A stretch of DNA of 64,000 nucleotides from Lactiplantibacillus xiangfangensis (GTDB lineage Bacteria; Bacillota; Bacilli; Lactobacillales; Lactobacillaceae). The stretch lies in contig NZ_JQCL01000080.1 in the NCBI RefSeq assembly GCF_001438845.1, positions 286,073 to 350,072 on the forward strand, given 5' to 3'. The notes beneath the pieces were generated by a model. The model saw only the letters and a list, made by a program, of their open reading frames with translations. It was not told the DNA's origin and did no database searches. Of this stretch, positions 1 through 9,460 are shown one piece after another. Position numbers and translations under genes: made by a program. Every line of letters begins with the position of its first letter. Within the stretch, counting starts at the first letter, position 1.

Positions 1-651
1 GTTATCGCCAAACGCCGCCGTCTCACTAGGCGTCACTTGCCAGTGTGCTTGTAAATAGGCCAATCCGGCCGCTTTATGCACGTGCGGCGGAATGACATCT
101 AACCCGTTGCCACCACTGACCGTTGCGCGCAATCGTTTATCAAAGTGCCGATTGATCGCCGCGGCGTGCACGTTAGCATCCGCATCCGGCCAACTAAAAT
201 TCACTTTATAAACGTGGTCGTTAACCGTTGTTAAGTCATCAACAACGTGTAAATTACTTAAAAAATACCGCATCAACGGATTGTCATCTTGCGGCCGAAC
301 GTAAGCACCCTGCTTACCTGAAACTGAGATCTGTACCCCAGCCATAGCCGGTGTCGTCGCGACGAAGGTCAACAATTCCCGAAATAAATCTAAGTCAATC
401 AGACTTTCATGCAACGTCTGACCATGGTTATCCATCACGAGTCCGCCGTTTTCTGCCACGTAGGTCAACTCGCCGTCAATTCCGGCAAAGACGTCGATAC
501 AATGTTGGAGCTGATTACCACTCGCAACGACAAAGTGCTGCCCCTGACGATTCATTTGGTCCAATTGAAGTTGGAACCGATCGCGGTCAAACTGATGGTC
601 ATCCCGCAAAAACGTGCCGTCAAGATCAGTTGCAATAATTTTAACTTTCAA
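1..651 (-). CDS. Cof-type HAD-family phosphatase (3' part cut off by window edge)
   Basis: Reading the minus strand from a TTG at 649-651 gives an uninterrupted 217-codon frame that runs off the window. The TTG is preceded by AGGGGG about 8 bases upstream. The protein opens with KVKIIATDLDGTFL, the DxDGT nucleophile motif of HAD phosphatases, followed by VASGNQ and AENGG, as in the Cof/YidA subfamily, and the visible part ends at the FGDN of motif IV (GDxxND). Family knowledge suggests a cytoplasmic sugar-phosphate or cofactor phosphatase; the substrate cannot be read from the sequence. Only about 20% of the protein, after the last Asp motif, should be missing. The two plus-strand ORFs over this region are shadows. 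Confidence 0.88.
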   Translation of the reverse strand, partial: MKVKIIATDLDGTFLRDDHQFDRDRFQLQLDQMNRQGQHFVVASGNQLQHCIDVFAGIDGELTYVAENGGLVMDNHGQTLHESLIDLDLFRELLTFVATTPAMAGVQISVSGKQGAYVRPQDDNPLMRYFLSNLHVVDDLTTVNDHVYKVNFSWPDADANVHAAAINRHFDKRLRATVSGGNGLDVIPPHVHKAAGLAYLQAHWQVTPSETAAFGDN

Positions 652-709
652 GAATTTGACCCCCTAAGAATGTATAAGCCTATTTTACCAAACTAGAAAG
701 GGGTTTCAA

Positions 710-1978
710 CTAGTAGCCCTGGTCCTCGTAATCTTCAAGCATGGCCACCATTTCACCATCATCTGGTTCAATGGCCAAGTAGTTCCGCAAAGCGGCGACC
801 GTTTCCGTGAGCATGCCAGCTTCCCTAAAGAAGTAAATCGCTGGCTTTAAGAAGTCGACGTTGTGTTCAAAGAACGGGTACGCAGCTAAGTAATTATCCC
901 GGGCTTCCTTGAAGTGGTCCAAGTGGTCGTCTGAGACCGCCAAGTTCCAATAAAATTGCGGGTCAAACTCATTACTCTGCAAGTATTGGTCCAACAAGTT
1001 GACGTTATCTTGATAGCGCTCTTGTTGAACTAACAAATTGGAAAGTTCCAAGACCGTGGTCAAATTATCCGGGTCAATGCTTAACCCTTCGCGCAAATAC
1101 TTCTCAGCGAGGTCCTGAGCGTCCAATTTAAGGGCTAACCGTGCCGTCCGCAAGTAAAGCTGCTCATTATACTGGTCGACAGCCAAACCTTCCTGTAGCG
1201 TCAACAACGCGTGATCTAGTTGATGCAGCTTTTCTTGTGCTTCAGCTAAGTACGGGTAAACGGACGCATACTGCGAATCCTGTTCCTGCAATTTTTTGAA
1301 AACGTCAATGGCCTTGCGCGGTTCGTCGAGTTGTAAGTACGTAAAGCCCAGTTCAAATTGGCTATCTGGTGTCAACTTCGCCGGTTTGATCTGTTCCAAG
1401 TACCCGACGGCTTGTTCAAAGCGCCCAGCTTCAGCGTAGGACACCCCAATTCGTTCAACTAAGTTAACTTTAGAAATTTCAAGTTGTCCCTTTTTAATCA
1501 GGTCCAAATAGAAATTAATCGCCTTATTATAGTTACGAATTAAGAAGTAAAATTCAGCTAGCGCAAATTCAACGATTGGTTCGTCCGAATCAATGCGGTA
1601 AGCCTCCAACAGTTTTTGTTCACTCACTTCAAACAGTTCCTGCGTTTGATACAGGTCCGCTTCAACGAGCAGTGCTTGAACGTAAGCCGGTGAGTCGGGT
1701 TTAACTTGGTGTAAATAATCCAAGGCTAGGTCCGTATCACCTTCATCGATGGCAATATCGGCTAATCCCGTTTTCAAATCATCTTCATTGGGATACTTTT
1801 TTAATAGTTTTTGATAAGTACGAGCGGATTGCTTTAAAAATCCGAGTCCGTAAAGTTCTTCGGCCAAACTAAACAACGTGTCGTCATCATCTTTGCGTAA
1901 TGCCCAGGCAAAGTGTTTCTTGGCCGTTTCAAGTTGCCCATTTGACAAGGCGGCAAGCATTTTTTCTGAGTAAGACAT
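710..1978 (-). CDS. tetratricopeptide repeat protein
   Basis: A 422-residue cytoplasmic protein built almost wholly of TPR-like helix pairs, for example EELYGLGFLKQSARTYQKLL and LEQIKPAKLTPDSQFELGF. It has no signal peptide or membrane segment and is acidic at the C-terminus (DDGEMVAMLEDYEDQGY). The start is well placed behind AGGGGTGTACC. A homologue usually lies beside HU, der and rpsA in lactobacilli, as here. TPR proteins are scaffolds, and the partner is unknown. The 5' leader contains a GC-rich hairpin at 2003-2025 of unknown role. Confidence 0.85.
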   Translation of the reverse strand: MSYSEKMLAALSNGQLETAKKHFAWALRKDDDDTLFSLAEELYGLGFLKQSARTYQKLLKKYPNEDDLKTGLADIAIDEGDTDLALDYLHQVKPDSPAYVQALLVEADLYQTQELFEVSEQKLLEAYRIDSDEPIVEFALAEFYFLIRNYNKAINFYLDLIKKGQLEISKVNLVERIGVSYAEAGRFEQAVGYLEQIKPAKLTPDSQFELGFTYLQLDEPRKAIDVFKKLQEQDSQYASVYPYLAEAQEKLHQLDHALLTLQEGLAVDQYNEQLYLRTARLALKLDAQDLAEKYLREGLSIDPDNLTTVLELSNLLVQQERYQDNVNLLDQYLQSNEFDPQFYWNLAVSDDHLDHFKEARDNYLAAYPFFEHNVDFLKPAIYFFREAGMLTETVAALRNYLAIEPDDGEMVAMLEDYEDQGY

Positions 1979-2102
1979 GGTACACCCCTTAAGAATGACT
2001 CAGGCCACCACGTATTCGTGGGCCCAAGTTTAAGTTAGTATGACTGCACACCGATTTATGTCGCCGTGCGATTCGACTAATAAGCATAACGCAAAACAGT
2101 AC

Positions 2103-2137
2103 AAAAAAGCCAGTATAACGATTGCTATACTGACTTA
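2103..2137 (-). terminator. rho-independent terminator of the HU gene
   Basis: On the minus strand an AGTCAGTATA / TATACTGGCT stem (one G-T pair) with an 8-base loop is followed by six T. It lies 23 bases past the HU stop codon. Confidence 0.85.
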
Positions 2138-2159
2138 AAAAGTTTGCACTTTATGAAAA

Positions 2160-2435
2160 TTATTTAACTGCATCCTTCAAAGCTTTCCCTGGTTTAAATG
2201 CAGGTACTTTGCTTGCTGGAATTTGGATTTCGTCACCAGTTTGTGGGTTACGGCCCTTACGAGCAGCACGTTCACGTACTTCGAAGTTACCAAATCCGAT
2301 CAGTTGAACTTTTTCACCCTTTGCAAGAGTGTCTTGGATTGATGCAAAAACTGCATCTACTGCAGCAGTTGCGTCTTTCTTAGTTAAGTTAGTTGCAGCA
2401 GCAACGTTGTTAACTAATTCAGCCTTGTTTGCCAT
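2160..2435 (-). CDS. hup: DNA-binding protein HU
   Basis: A 91-residue histone-like protein starting [15 protein letters not shown], with the HU signature [21 protein letters not shown] that forms the DNA-clasping beta arm and the C-terminal [14 protein letters not shown]. It binds DNA non-specifically as a homodimer and compacts the nucleoid. I chose the ATG at 2435 because GGAGGTG sits 9 bases upstream; the longer frame that starts at a GTG 12 bases earlier begins inside that ribosome site. The gene is monocistronic: it has its own promoter about 130 bases upstream and its own terminator. Confidence 0.97.
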   Translation of the reverse strand: MANKAELVNNVAAATNLTKKDATAAVDAVFASIQDTLAKGEKVQLIGFGNFEVRERAARKGRNPQTGDEIQIPASKVPAFKPGKALKDAVK

Positions 2436-2563
2436 GTTTGAATTCACCTCCCCTTTACAGAGTGAAGATGTAGAAGTCTTTTTTTAAATGACGTACATCC
2501 AGATGATCATTTTTGAGTGGTCCAAAAATGAGAGAAACGATGACAAGCATCATTTCTTCATCA

Positions 2564-2592
2564 AAGATAGCATAGGAATGCTGTAATAGCAA
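2564..2592 (-). promoter_or_regulatory. sigma-A promoter of the HU gene
   Basis: Minus strand TTGCTA, 17-base spacer, TATCTT. It implies an untranslated leader of roughly 120 bases before the HU start, long for such a small gene. Confidence 0.65.
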
Positions 2593-2689
2593 GCTTTTTT
2601 AGACCTTTTGCATAAAATATCGGAATCGAGTAATAATTATTTACAACCCCAATTGATTGTGCTAGAATGCTGGTTTTACAGGCTTCCGG

Positions 2690-4000
2690 CTACTTTCGAC
2701 GCCGTTCGATCATGTGGATCGGTGTTCCGGTAAAATCGAACGCGTTCCGAATCTGATTTTCTAAAAAGCGTTCGTACGAAAAGTGCATCATATCAGGGTC
2801 ATTGACGAACACCACGAAGGTTGGTGGCTGAATGGCCACTTGAGTCGCATAGTAAACCCGTAAGCGTTTCCCGTTATCACTTGGTGTCGGATTCATTGCA
2901 ATCGCGTCCATGATGACATCATTTAAGACGGAAGACTGGATGCGACGCATGTGGTTTGTATTAACTTGCTTGATCAATTCAGGCAACTGTTCCAAACGTT
3001 GCGTCGTCTTCGCAGACACGAAGATAATCGGTGCGTAGGCCAAATAAACGAATTGATCCCGAATGTAGGCTTCAAATTCCTTCATCGTGTGGTTATCTTT
3101 TTTGACCAAGTCCCACTTATTGACCACGATGATAATCGCCTTACCCGCTTCGTGAGCGTAACCAGCGACCCGTTTATCTTGCTCGCGAATGCCTTCTTCA
3201 CCGTTAATCACGAACAGGGCGACGTCACTGTTGTCAATGGCCTTTAAAGCCCGCATAACACTGTAACGCTCGGTGTTTTCGTAGACCTTACCCTTTTTAC
3301 GAATTCCGGCCGTATCGACCATGACAAAGCGGTCACCAGCTTCATCGGTAAACTTCGTATCAATGGCATCACGGGTCGTCCCCGCCACGTCTGAGACGAT
3401 GACCCGGTCTTCACCTAACAGCGCGTTGACAATTGAAGATTTTCCAACGTTAGGCCGACCAATCAAACTAAAACGAATCGTTCCAGGCTCATCTTCGCCA
3501 CTTTTTTCAGGGAAGTTTTTGACGACGGCATCTAGCAAGTCACCCAGACCTAAACCGTGTGACCCAGACAACGGGTATGGATCACCGAATCCGAGTGAAT
3601 AGAAATCATAAATTTCTGAGCGTAATTCAGGATTATCGACCTTATTGACCCCTAAAACGACCGGCTTATCTGACCGGTATAGGATTTGGGCAACGTGCTC
3701 ATCCGCATCGGTCACCCCACCTTTGACACTGACCAAATAAATGATCACGTCAGCTTCATCAATCGCAATTTCGGCTTGTTCCGTAATTTGCTTAATGAAC
3801 GGGGCGTCTTCAATGTCGATCCCCCCGGTGTCAATTAAGCTGAACGACTGTCCAAGCCACTCGCTATTCGCATAGATGCGGTCACGAGTAACCCCCGGCG
3901 TATCTTCAACGATTGAAATCCGGTCACCGGCAATCCGGTTAAAAATAGTCGATTTCCCAACGTTCGGGCGCCCGACAATGGCGACAACTGGTTTTGCCAT
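2690..4000 (-). CDS. der: ribosome biogenesis GTPase Der (EngA)
   Basis: 436 residues with two tandem GTPase domains, the hallmark of Der. Domain 1 has GRPNVGKST near residue 10, DTPG and NKVD; domain 2 has GRPNVGKSS near residue 182, DTAG and NKWD. A C-terminal KH-like domain follows (about 350-436, ending [11 protein letters not shown]). It acts in maturation of the 50S subunit. The ATG follows AAGGAGGAATTTAG. It lies directly downstream of rpsA, separated by a strong terminator, so it probably has its own or read-through transcription. Confidence 0.97.
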   Translation of the reverse strand: MAKPVVAIVGRPNVGKSTIFNRIAGDRISIVEDTPGVTRDRIYANSEWLGQSFSLIDTGGIDIEDAPFIKQITEQAEIAIDEADVIIYLVSVKGGVTDADEHVAQILYRSDKPVVLGVNKVDNPELRSEIYDFYSLGFGDPYPLSGSHGLGLGDLLDAVVKNFPEKSGEDEPGTIRFSLIGRPNVGKSSIVNALLGEDRVIVSDVAGTTRDAIDTKFTDEAGDRFVMVDTAGIRKKGKVYENTERYSVMRALKAIDNSDVALFVINGEEGIREQDKRVAGYAHEAGKAIIIVVNKWDLVKKDNHTMKEFEAYIRDQFVYLAYAPIIFVSAKTTQRLEQLPELIKQVNTNHMRRIQSSVLNDVIMDAIAMNPTPSDNGKRLRVYYATQVAIQPPTFVVFVNDPDMMHFSYERFLENQIRNAFDFTGTPIHMIERRRK

Positions 4001-4036
4001 CTAAATTCCTCCTTTGCCTAAATAATTCATAATCAT

Positions 4037-4074
4037 AAAAAAATATCCTTCAAGGCAAGCTTGAAGGGTATTTT
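4037..4074 (-). terminator. terminator after rpsA
   Basis: Minus strand: ATACCCTTCAAG / CTTGAAGGATAT stem with a short loop, flanked by A and T runs, between the rpsA stop and the der start. Confidence 0.85.
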
Positions 4075-4089
4075 TTACTCAATCAATGA

Positions 4090-5385
4090 TTAGTTTTCAT
4101 CATTGTTGTTTCCAGCATTCTTCAATTCGTTACCGATCAAATCGCCTAAAGTGAAACCACTTTGTTCTTCTGGGGCGTTCGCCGTTGAACGTTCGCTAGC
4201 AGTCCGGTTGTCGCGACTATTGTTGTTACGACGACGGTTGTTGTTACGACGTTCTGGTTGAGCGGCTTCTTCTTCGCCTTCAGCAGCTTGTGGCTTTTCT
4301 TCCAAAGCTTTGATGGATAAAGCTAAGCGCTTTTCGTCAGGACGAACATCTAAGACCTTAACCTTGATTTCTTGACCAACCTTTAAAACGTCGTTTGGCG
4401 TTGCAATGTGTTGGTGTGAAATTTGAGAAATGTGAACTAAACCTTCAACGCCAGGGAAGACTTCAACGAAGGCCCCAAAGCTAGTCAAACGTTTAACTTT
4501 CCCATCAAGAACGGCACCTTGTGGCGCTTTTTCTTCAATCCCGTCCCAAGGTTCTGGTAAGGTTGCTTTGATGGATAATGAAACCCGTTCGCGGTCTGCG
4601 TCAACGGATAAAATCTTAACCGTAACTTCTTGACCAACCTTCAATACGTCAGCAGGCTTTTCAACCCGTTCGTATGAAATTTCAGAAACGTGAACCAACC
4701 CGTCGATACCGCCAAGGTCAACAAAGGCCCCGAAGTTAGTCAAACGAGCAACTTTACCTTCAACCGTTTCGCCAGCTTGTAAAGTCTTCAAAGCTTCTTC
4801 ACGTTGTGCTTCGCGTTGCTTTTCGACAACGGCACGGTGTGATAAGATCAAACGGTTTTCGCTAGGTTCAATTTCAATAATCTTAAGTTCAAGTTCTTGG
4901 CCTTTGTAGGCGTTTAAATCTTCAACGTAATGATCATCAATCATTGAGGCAGGGATGAAGCCACGAACGCCAGCGTCAACGACTAACCCACCCTTAACAA
5001 CTTGTGTTACCGGAGCTTTAATCGTATGACCTGCTTCGTATTCTTTTTCAACATCGTCCCAAACTTTGCGAGCTTCTAACCGACGATGTGACAGTAAATA
5101 ACTGCCGTTTTCTTTGTCGCTGCCAATCCGAGAAATGACAACCAAGTCTAAGACGTCACCAACTTTAGCGACTTCGTTGACATCTTCGACCCGTTGTGTT
5201 GAGAGTTCCTTCAAAGGAACGACCCCTTCAACACCGGTACCTTGGATCCCAACAATAACTTGCTTGTCGTCATCAATTGCTAAGACTTCACCCTTAACAA
5301 CGTCACCGACGTTAACTTCTTCAACGCTATTTAAAGCGTCTAAAAGTTCATTTTTCTCATTTTGACTGTTTTCGTTTTCACTCAT
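4090..5385 (-). CDS. rpsA: 30S ribosomal protein S1 homologue
   Basis: 431 residues with four S1 RNA-binding domains (approximately 20-95, 105-170, 190-265 and 275-350). The last two carry the clear repeats LTNFGAFVDLGGIDGLVHVSE and LTSFGAFVEVFPGVEGLVHIS. The tail from about 365 is low-complexity, rich in Glu, Asn and Arg (RRNNNRRRNNN), and ends in a hydrophilic segment. Gram-positive S1 proteins have four domains instead of the six of E. coli, so the length is normal. It helps mRNA binding or RNA metabolism at the ribosome. Start after AGGAGGAAATTTGC. Confidence 0.96.
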   Translation of the reverse strand: MSENENSQNEKNELLDALNSVEEVNVGDVVKGEVLAIDDDKQVIVGIQGTGVEGVVPLKELSTQRVEDVNEVAKVGDVLDLVVISRIGSDKENGSYLLSHRRLEARKVWDDVEKEYEAGHTIKAPVTQVVKGGLVVDAGVRGFIPASMIDDHYVEDLNAYKGQELELKIIEIEPSENRLILSHRAVVEKQREAQREEALKTLQAGETVEGKVARLTNFGAFVDLGGIDGLVHVSEISYERVEKPADVLKVGQEVTVKILSVDADRERVSLSIKATLPEPWDGIEEKAPQGAVLDGKVKRLTSFGAFVEVFPGVEGLVHISQISHQHIATPNDVLKVGQEIKVKVLDVRPDEKRLALSIKALEEKPQAAEGEEEAAQPERRNNNRRRNNNSRDNRTASERSTANAPEEQSGFTLGDLIGNELKNAGNNNDEN

Positions 5386-5474
5386 GCAAATTTCCTCCTG
5401 TCAACAATAACTCTAACCTATATCATAGCCGAAAAAGCAATGAAAAGCCAGCTAAAAGCATTAACTTAATGCAA

Positions 5475-6158
5475 TTAGATTGTTGAACTTTGTTTTTTTA
5501 TAATTTCAGCGATCGTTGTGACCACTTCTTCGATGGACATTGGTGTCGTATCGACCAGTACGGCATCCGCCGCCTGCGTCAATGGTGAAACCTTACGGGT
5601 CGAGTCTTTATGGTCCCGCAATTCAATTTCAGCCTGTAATTGGGCTAAGGGGGTTTCAATTCCTTTTTTGATGTTTTCTGCGTATCGGCGTTTTGCACGC
5701 TCCGCTGCAGAAGCCACCAAGAAGATCTTGACTTCAGCATGTGGCAGTACCGTCGTGCCAATGTCACGACCGTCCATAACGATCCCGCCAGCATCAGCCA
5801 TTTCCCGTTGCTGATCCGTCAAAATAGTTCGTACCTTTGGCAAAGCGGCAATCGTCGACACGTTATTCGTCACGTCCGGTTGTCGAATCGCTTGGGTGAT
5901 ATCCTGCGTGTTAGCAAAAACTAACTGATCAGGTTCGCCCGGCTTAAAGCTAATCTTTAACGACTGCATCGACGCAATGACCGCCGCTTCGTCCGTCAGG
6001 CTGACATCGTGTTGCATCGCCCACAACGTCACGGCTCGGTACATTGCACCGGTGTCGACATAAATATAGCCAAACCGTTTGGCAACCAGCTTGGCCACGG
6101 TACTTTTACCAGCCGAAGCTGGCCCATCGATGGCTACTTGAAGTGCTTGTTCAGCCAT
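5475..6158 (-). CDS. cmk: cytidylate kinase
   Basis: 227 residues. It phosphorylates CMP and dCMP with ATP. The P-loop GPASAGKST is at about residues 12-20, followed by YVDTGAMYRAVT in the nucleotide-binding fold and the conserved MDGRDIGTTVLPHAEVK near residue 130. RRYAENIKKG and the KDSTRKVSPL lid also fit the family. The gene precedes rpsA, the classic cmk-rpsA pair, with a 90-base gap. GAGGG lies before the start. Confidence 0.96.
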   Translation of the reverse strand: MAEQALQVAIDGPASAGKSTVAKLVAKRFGYIYVDTGAMYRAVTLWAMQHDVSLTDEAAVIASMQSLKISFKPGEPDQLVFANTQDITQAIRQPDVTNNVSTIAALPKVRTILTDQQREMADAGGIVMDGRDIGTTVLPHAEVKIFLVASAAERAKRRYAENIKKGIETPLAQLQAEIELRDHKDSTRKVSPLTQAADAVLVDTTPMSIEEVVTTIAEIIKKQSSTI

Positions 6159-6191
6159 TAACTATACCCTCACTATCCAAAATTCGTGCTT

Positions 6192-6806
6192 TTAACGGAC
6201 ACGTAACCGTTGGCCCGCCGAAATGGTGGCTCCTGAGGATAAGCCATTTAATTCAAGTAACTTATCCACGGAAATCCCCGCATTCGTCGCGACCCGGTAG
6301 ACACCTTGACCAGCTTCTACCGTGACGTACTTACCGCCCGCTGAAGAACTACTGCTGCTTGCACTGGAACTACTCTTAGTACTCGCAGAATCTTCAGAGT
6401 CGGATTTAGCAGCGGCCTTACTAGCGGCTTTGGAACTCGCTAGGGCGATGCTACTACTCTTGGCAGCAGCCTTTTTCTTGGCTGCCGTTTCGGAGGCACT
6501 CTTTTTACTAGTAGCGCTCGATTTATCAGCGACTTTTGTCGAAGATTTCTTCGAACTAGAACTAGCAACTTGTTCGGTCTGTTGCGGATTATTGAGCGAA
6601 TTTTTCTTCACCAAAAAATAACCAATTGGTGCTAAGGCGAGCAACAAAATTAAAACCACTAAAATGGTGGTTAACGTTGAATTACTACTATCTTGCTTGC
6701 GTTTTTGAGTTCGCGATAAATTGCCCGAGTCATCCCGATCGTCTTCAAAAGTTTTATCCCAGGGCTTATCTGCCTGAGGCTTATCATTATCATTTTTTTG
6801 ACTCAT
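6192..6806 (-). CDS. LysM-domain single-pass membrane protein
   Basis: 204 residues. A charged N-terminal cytoplasmic part (1-42, many Asp, Lys, Arg) leads to one membrane helix (about 44-67, TTILVVLILLLALAPIGYFL). Then comes a long Ser/Ala/Lys-rich linker (75-155) and a C-terminal LysM motif (YVTVEAGQGVYRVATNAGI... ISAGQRLRV). Topology suggests a type II membrane protein with the LysM outside, binding peptidoglycan. It stands between recQ and cmk, as in other lactobacilli. Its start follows GAGGAGGAACACCCT. The leucine-rich ORF on the opposite strand is only the complement of the serine/alanine linker. Confidence 0.85.
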   Translation of the reverse strand: MSQKNDNDKPQADKPWDKTFEDDRDDSGNLSRTQKRKQDSSNSTLTTILVVLILLLALAPIGYFLVKKNSLNNPQQTEQVASSSSKKSSTKVADKSSATSKKSASETAAKKKAAAKSSSIALASSKAASKAAAKSDSEDSASTKSSSSASSSSSSAGGKYVTVEAGQGVYRVATNAGISVDKLLELNGLSSGATISAGQRLRVR

Positions 6807-6867
6807 AGGGTGTTCCTCCTCAAAAAACTTTCAACCAATATTGTAACATAACCCTTAATCGATTTCT

Positions 6868-8307
6868 TTAAGAATTTGGTAAAAACAGCCGGGCTAAGGC
6901 TTTTTCCCAGTCCGATGCTTGTGAAGTTACAGCGGCCACCGTTCGAATCAGCCCCAGGGTTTCAAGCGGGAACGGTTCCCCGTCTAACTGGCAACAAGCA
7001 GCATCGTGTGCCGGTGCGACTTCATCAAAGTAACTTAACATCACCGCACGTCGACAAGTCGTGCTCGTGACGTACCTCAACAGCTCTCGCAGTTCCCGTT
7101 CCTTAGCCTCAGTCCGGGTGGCAAATAACACCGTCACTTCAGCAACCGTCGCGTGGTGTTGCCAGTAATATTGTAACACCTGACTCACCTCATCGGTCGG
7201 TTCCTGTCGGCGGATAAAGCGCTGGTAATCTTGTTCAATTTCATTGGGCGTTGCCGCGGTTAGTTCATTTAAATTACGGACAAGGGCTTCATCCCCAGGA
7301 ACGTATAAAATCACCGCCAATGATGGTTGACCATCCCGACCGGCACGACCGATTTCTTGAACGTAATCCGCTAGCGTGGTGGGTAGATGGTAATGGATCA
7401 CCATGCGAATGTCCGCTTTATTGATGCCCATACCAAAGGCCGACGTCGCACAAATCACGTCTAGGTCACCAGCCATAAACTGCTGCTGAATCTTGAAACG
7501 GTCCTCCGTCGATAGCCCGGCATGGTACGCCGCGACCCGCAAACCAGTTTGATCGCGTAGCCACTCCGCAATTAGGTCCGTTTGCCGTTTGGAACTGAAA
7601 TAGACGATGACCGGCCCCGCAACCGTCGTCACTAATTGCTGTAACCGCACGCGTTTAGCCGCCTCATCACTGAGACTAGCAACCGCTAAATAAATGTTTG
7701 GCCGGTTGACTGAATGTAAGATTTGGTGCGCGTCTGGCACCCGTAATTGCCGGAGAATGTCTTGACGAACGCGCTTGGTCGCCGTCGCGGTGAGCATCAA
7801 CGTTCGGGGTTGACCTAAATCGGCACGCAACGCCCCTAACGACCGGTAATCCGGGCGAAAATCAGGACCCCACGTTGAAATACAGTGCACTTCATCCACG
7901 ACAAATAGGGCGAGTGGAACTAGCTTTAACGCGGTCATCACGGCATCCTGACTCAGCATTTCGGGTGAGATAAATAAGTATTTAATGGATTGAAGGTGAT
8001 TCAATAAATGTTGTCGCGCCCCAAAGTCTAGTTGGGACGTCAATGCGGCGACCCGCTTTTCACCCTGATAATTCAACCGCGCAACTTGGTCTTGCATTAA
8101 TGAAATCAAAGGTGAAACAACAACGACCAATCCGGGCACCACGCTCCCAACTAGTTGGTAAATCAACGACTTCCCGGTCCCAGTCGGTAAAACGGCAAGC
8201 ACGTCTTGCCCAGCTAATAATTGCTGAATAACTTCTAGTTGGCCCGCGCGAAAGTGATCAAACCCGTACTTTTGCTTTAGTAAGTCGTGTAATTCATCCT
8301 CGTTCAT
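6868..8307 (-). CDS. recQ: ATP-dependent DNA helicase RecQ (short form)
   Basis: 479 residues of the SF2 RecQ family: motif I PTGTGKSLIYQL, motif II DEVHCISTWGPDFRPDY (DEVH in place of the usual DEAH), motif III LTATAT, motif V TSAFGMGINK and motif VI QEIGRAGRDGQ. The protein has the RecQ-C region but ends without an HRDC domain. The zinc site appears incomplete: it shows CRR...YFDE and a CC pair but not the usual CxxC spacing. The start codon overlaps the upstream gene by 14 bases, so the two are translationally linked. It unwinds DNA in repair and recombination. Confidence 0.93.
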   Translation of the reverse strand: MNEDELHDLLKQKYGFDHFRAGQLEVIQQLLAGQDVLAVLPTGTGKSLIYQLVGSVVPGLVVVVSPLISLMQDQVARLNYQGEKRVAALTSQLDFGARQHLLNHLQSIKYLFISPEMLSQDAVMTALKLVPLALFVVDEVHCISTWGPDFRPDYRSLGALRADLGQPRTLMLTATATKRVRQDILRQLRVPDAHQILHSVNRPNIYLAVASLSDEAAKRVRLQQLVTTVAGPVIVYFSSKRQTDLIAEWLRDQTGLRVAAYHAGLSTEDRFKIQQQFMAGDLDVICATSAFGMGINKADIRMVIHYHLPTTLADYVQEIGRAGRDGQPSLAVILYVPGDEALVRNLNELTAATPNEIEQDYQRFIRRQEPTDEVSQVLQYYWQHHATVAEVTVLFATRTEAKERELRELLRYVTSTTCRRAVMLSYFDEVAPAHDAACCQLDGEPFPLETLGLIRTVAAVTSQASDWEKALARLFLPNS

Positions 8308-9334
8308 GTTGACACCTCATAATCTGAAAGAGCCGGAAATAAAAGAAATCCAATTGCGGCATCACTGCTTGGACCTGCGCAAATTGCCAACTTGTTAATA
8401 CTGGCTGGTGAGTAAAAATCGTCGTTAATTGTTGACTGACCGTTTTCGTCAGCAACCGATCAAAGGGAAAATCCGGCGTTAAAATTGCGACTTCTAGTAA
8501 ATGTTCGCGTACTGTACTGAGTTTCAGATGGCGCCGGTTAGAAATCATTTCCAAGTCACCAGCTTGCAAGAAGTCTTGAAAGGTCCGTTGTGCACTACTA
8601 CTAACTGGTGAAGCTTTGACTAAGGGGGCTAAGAGCGCCCACAGGGGGTCCGTTTGGTGCTGTCCCAGCCAGATGATCCAGCGACACGTTAAGTCCCTGC
8701 GGATGACCAACATTTCGACTGGTGACCGCTTAAAAGTAGTTGCGAGTTGCGCATCCGTTTGCCCCGGAAACTGATAGCCGGTCAGACTCTGGACAAAGAT
8801 CTGTGCCAATTCATCGGGTAAGCTTGCTAAAAAGGCTTGTAACCCTTCGTAAATGGTCTGACCCAACGTGGGACCGTGAAAGCGCCGAAACCATGCCTTG
8901 ACGATGGCTTGAACACCAGGGTCAGTCGTTACCGGATAGTACCGGTTCTCACGGTGAGCCGCCTCAGATACGACCTGCAGTGCCAACTGACTTAAGGCCG
9001 CAAAGCGACGGACGTCAGTTGTTTGAAAGACGTGCATGGCAACGGGCTGGTAGCGTAAAGCCCGCTGCGTCTGTTGCCGTGTCGCTCCCTGTGCGGTTAA
9101 CTGGTAATACCCGGGTGACGGACTAACGAGGTCCCCAGCACGCTCTAGTTGCGCCGCCGTCGCAATAAATTTTTCCAGCGGAACCCCGTGCCAGCTATCT
9201 AACTGGTCTAAGCAACCATATGTCAGTCCAGCAAATAGTGTCGACACGGTTCGGCGTCCCCGTAACACGTTAAAAATCCCTTTGGCCCGCCGTGGTTGGG
9301 TCGCAAATAAAAATAAGACATAGTCTGAAAACAA
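8294..9334 (-). CDS. YpbB-like helicase-associated helix-turn-helix protein
   Basis: 346 residues, starting at TTG after GAGGAGGGCG. Weakly conserved: the N-terminal half resembles YpbB, the protein encoded directly before recQ in Bacilli, and the SNRRHLKLSTVREHLLEVAIL segment near residue 285 is a helix-turn-helix of the kind found at RecQ C-termini (HTH_40-like). It overlaps recQ by 14 bases, suggesting the pair works as a unit, perhaps supplying the DNA-binding domain that the short RecQ lacks; that role is inference. Confidence 0.72.
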   Translation of the reverse strand: MFSDYVLFLFATQPRRAKGIFNVLRGRRTVSTLFAGLTYGCLDQLDSWHGVPLEKFIATAAQLERAGDLVSPSPGYYQLTAQGATRQQTQRALRYQPVAMHVFQTTDVRRFAALSQLALQVVSEAAHRENRYYPVTTDPGVQAIVKAWFRRFHGPTLGQTIYEGLQAFLASLPDELAQIFVQSLTGYQFPGQTDAQLATTFKRSPVEMLVIRRDLTCRWIIWLGQHQTDPLWALLAPLVKASPVSSSAQRTFQDFLQAGDLEMISNRRHLKLSTVREHLLEVAILTPDFPFDRLLTKTVSQQLTTIFTHQPVLTSWQFAQVQAVMPQLDFFYFRLFQIMRCQHERG

Positions 9335-9397
9335 ACCGACGCCCTCCTCTCGATTCTATTAGCATAGCACGCCCCGCCATAATGGACCAACTAACAC

Positions 9398-9442
9398 AAA
9401 AAGCACCCACTCCTCAACGATAACTCCGTGAAAAGTGGGCAC
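9398..9442 (-). terminator. terminator after ribU
   Basis: Minus strand GTGCCCACT / AGTGGGTGC stem (9 pairs with wobbles) followed by TTTTT, 19 bases past the ribU stop. Confidence 0.8.
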
Positions 9443-9460
9443 CCGCATTAACTTTTTTGA

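Noticed and set aside
6322-6621. 99-codon plus-strand ORF, almost only Leu, Ala and Glu
   Set aside because: It is the complement of the Ser/Ala/Lys linker of the LysM protein and has no ribosome site.
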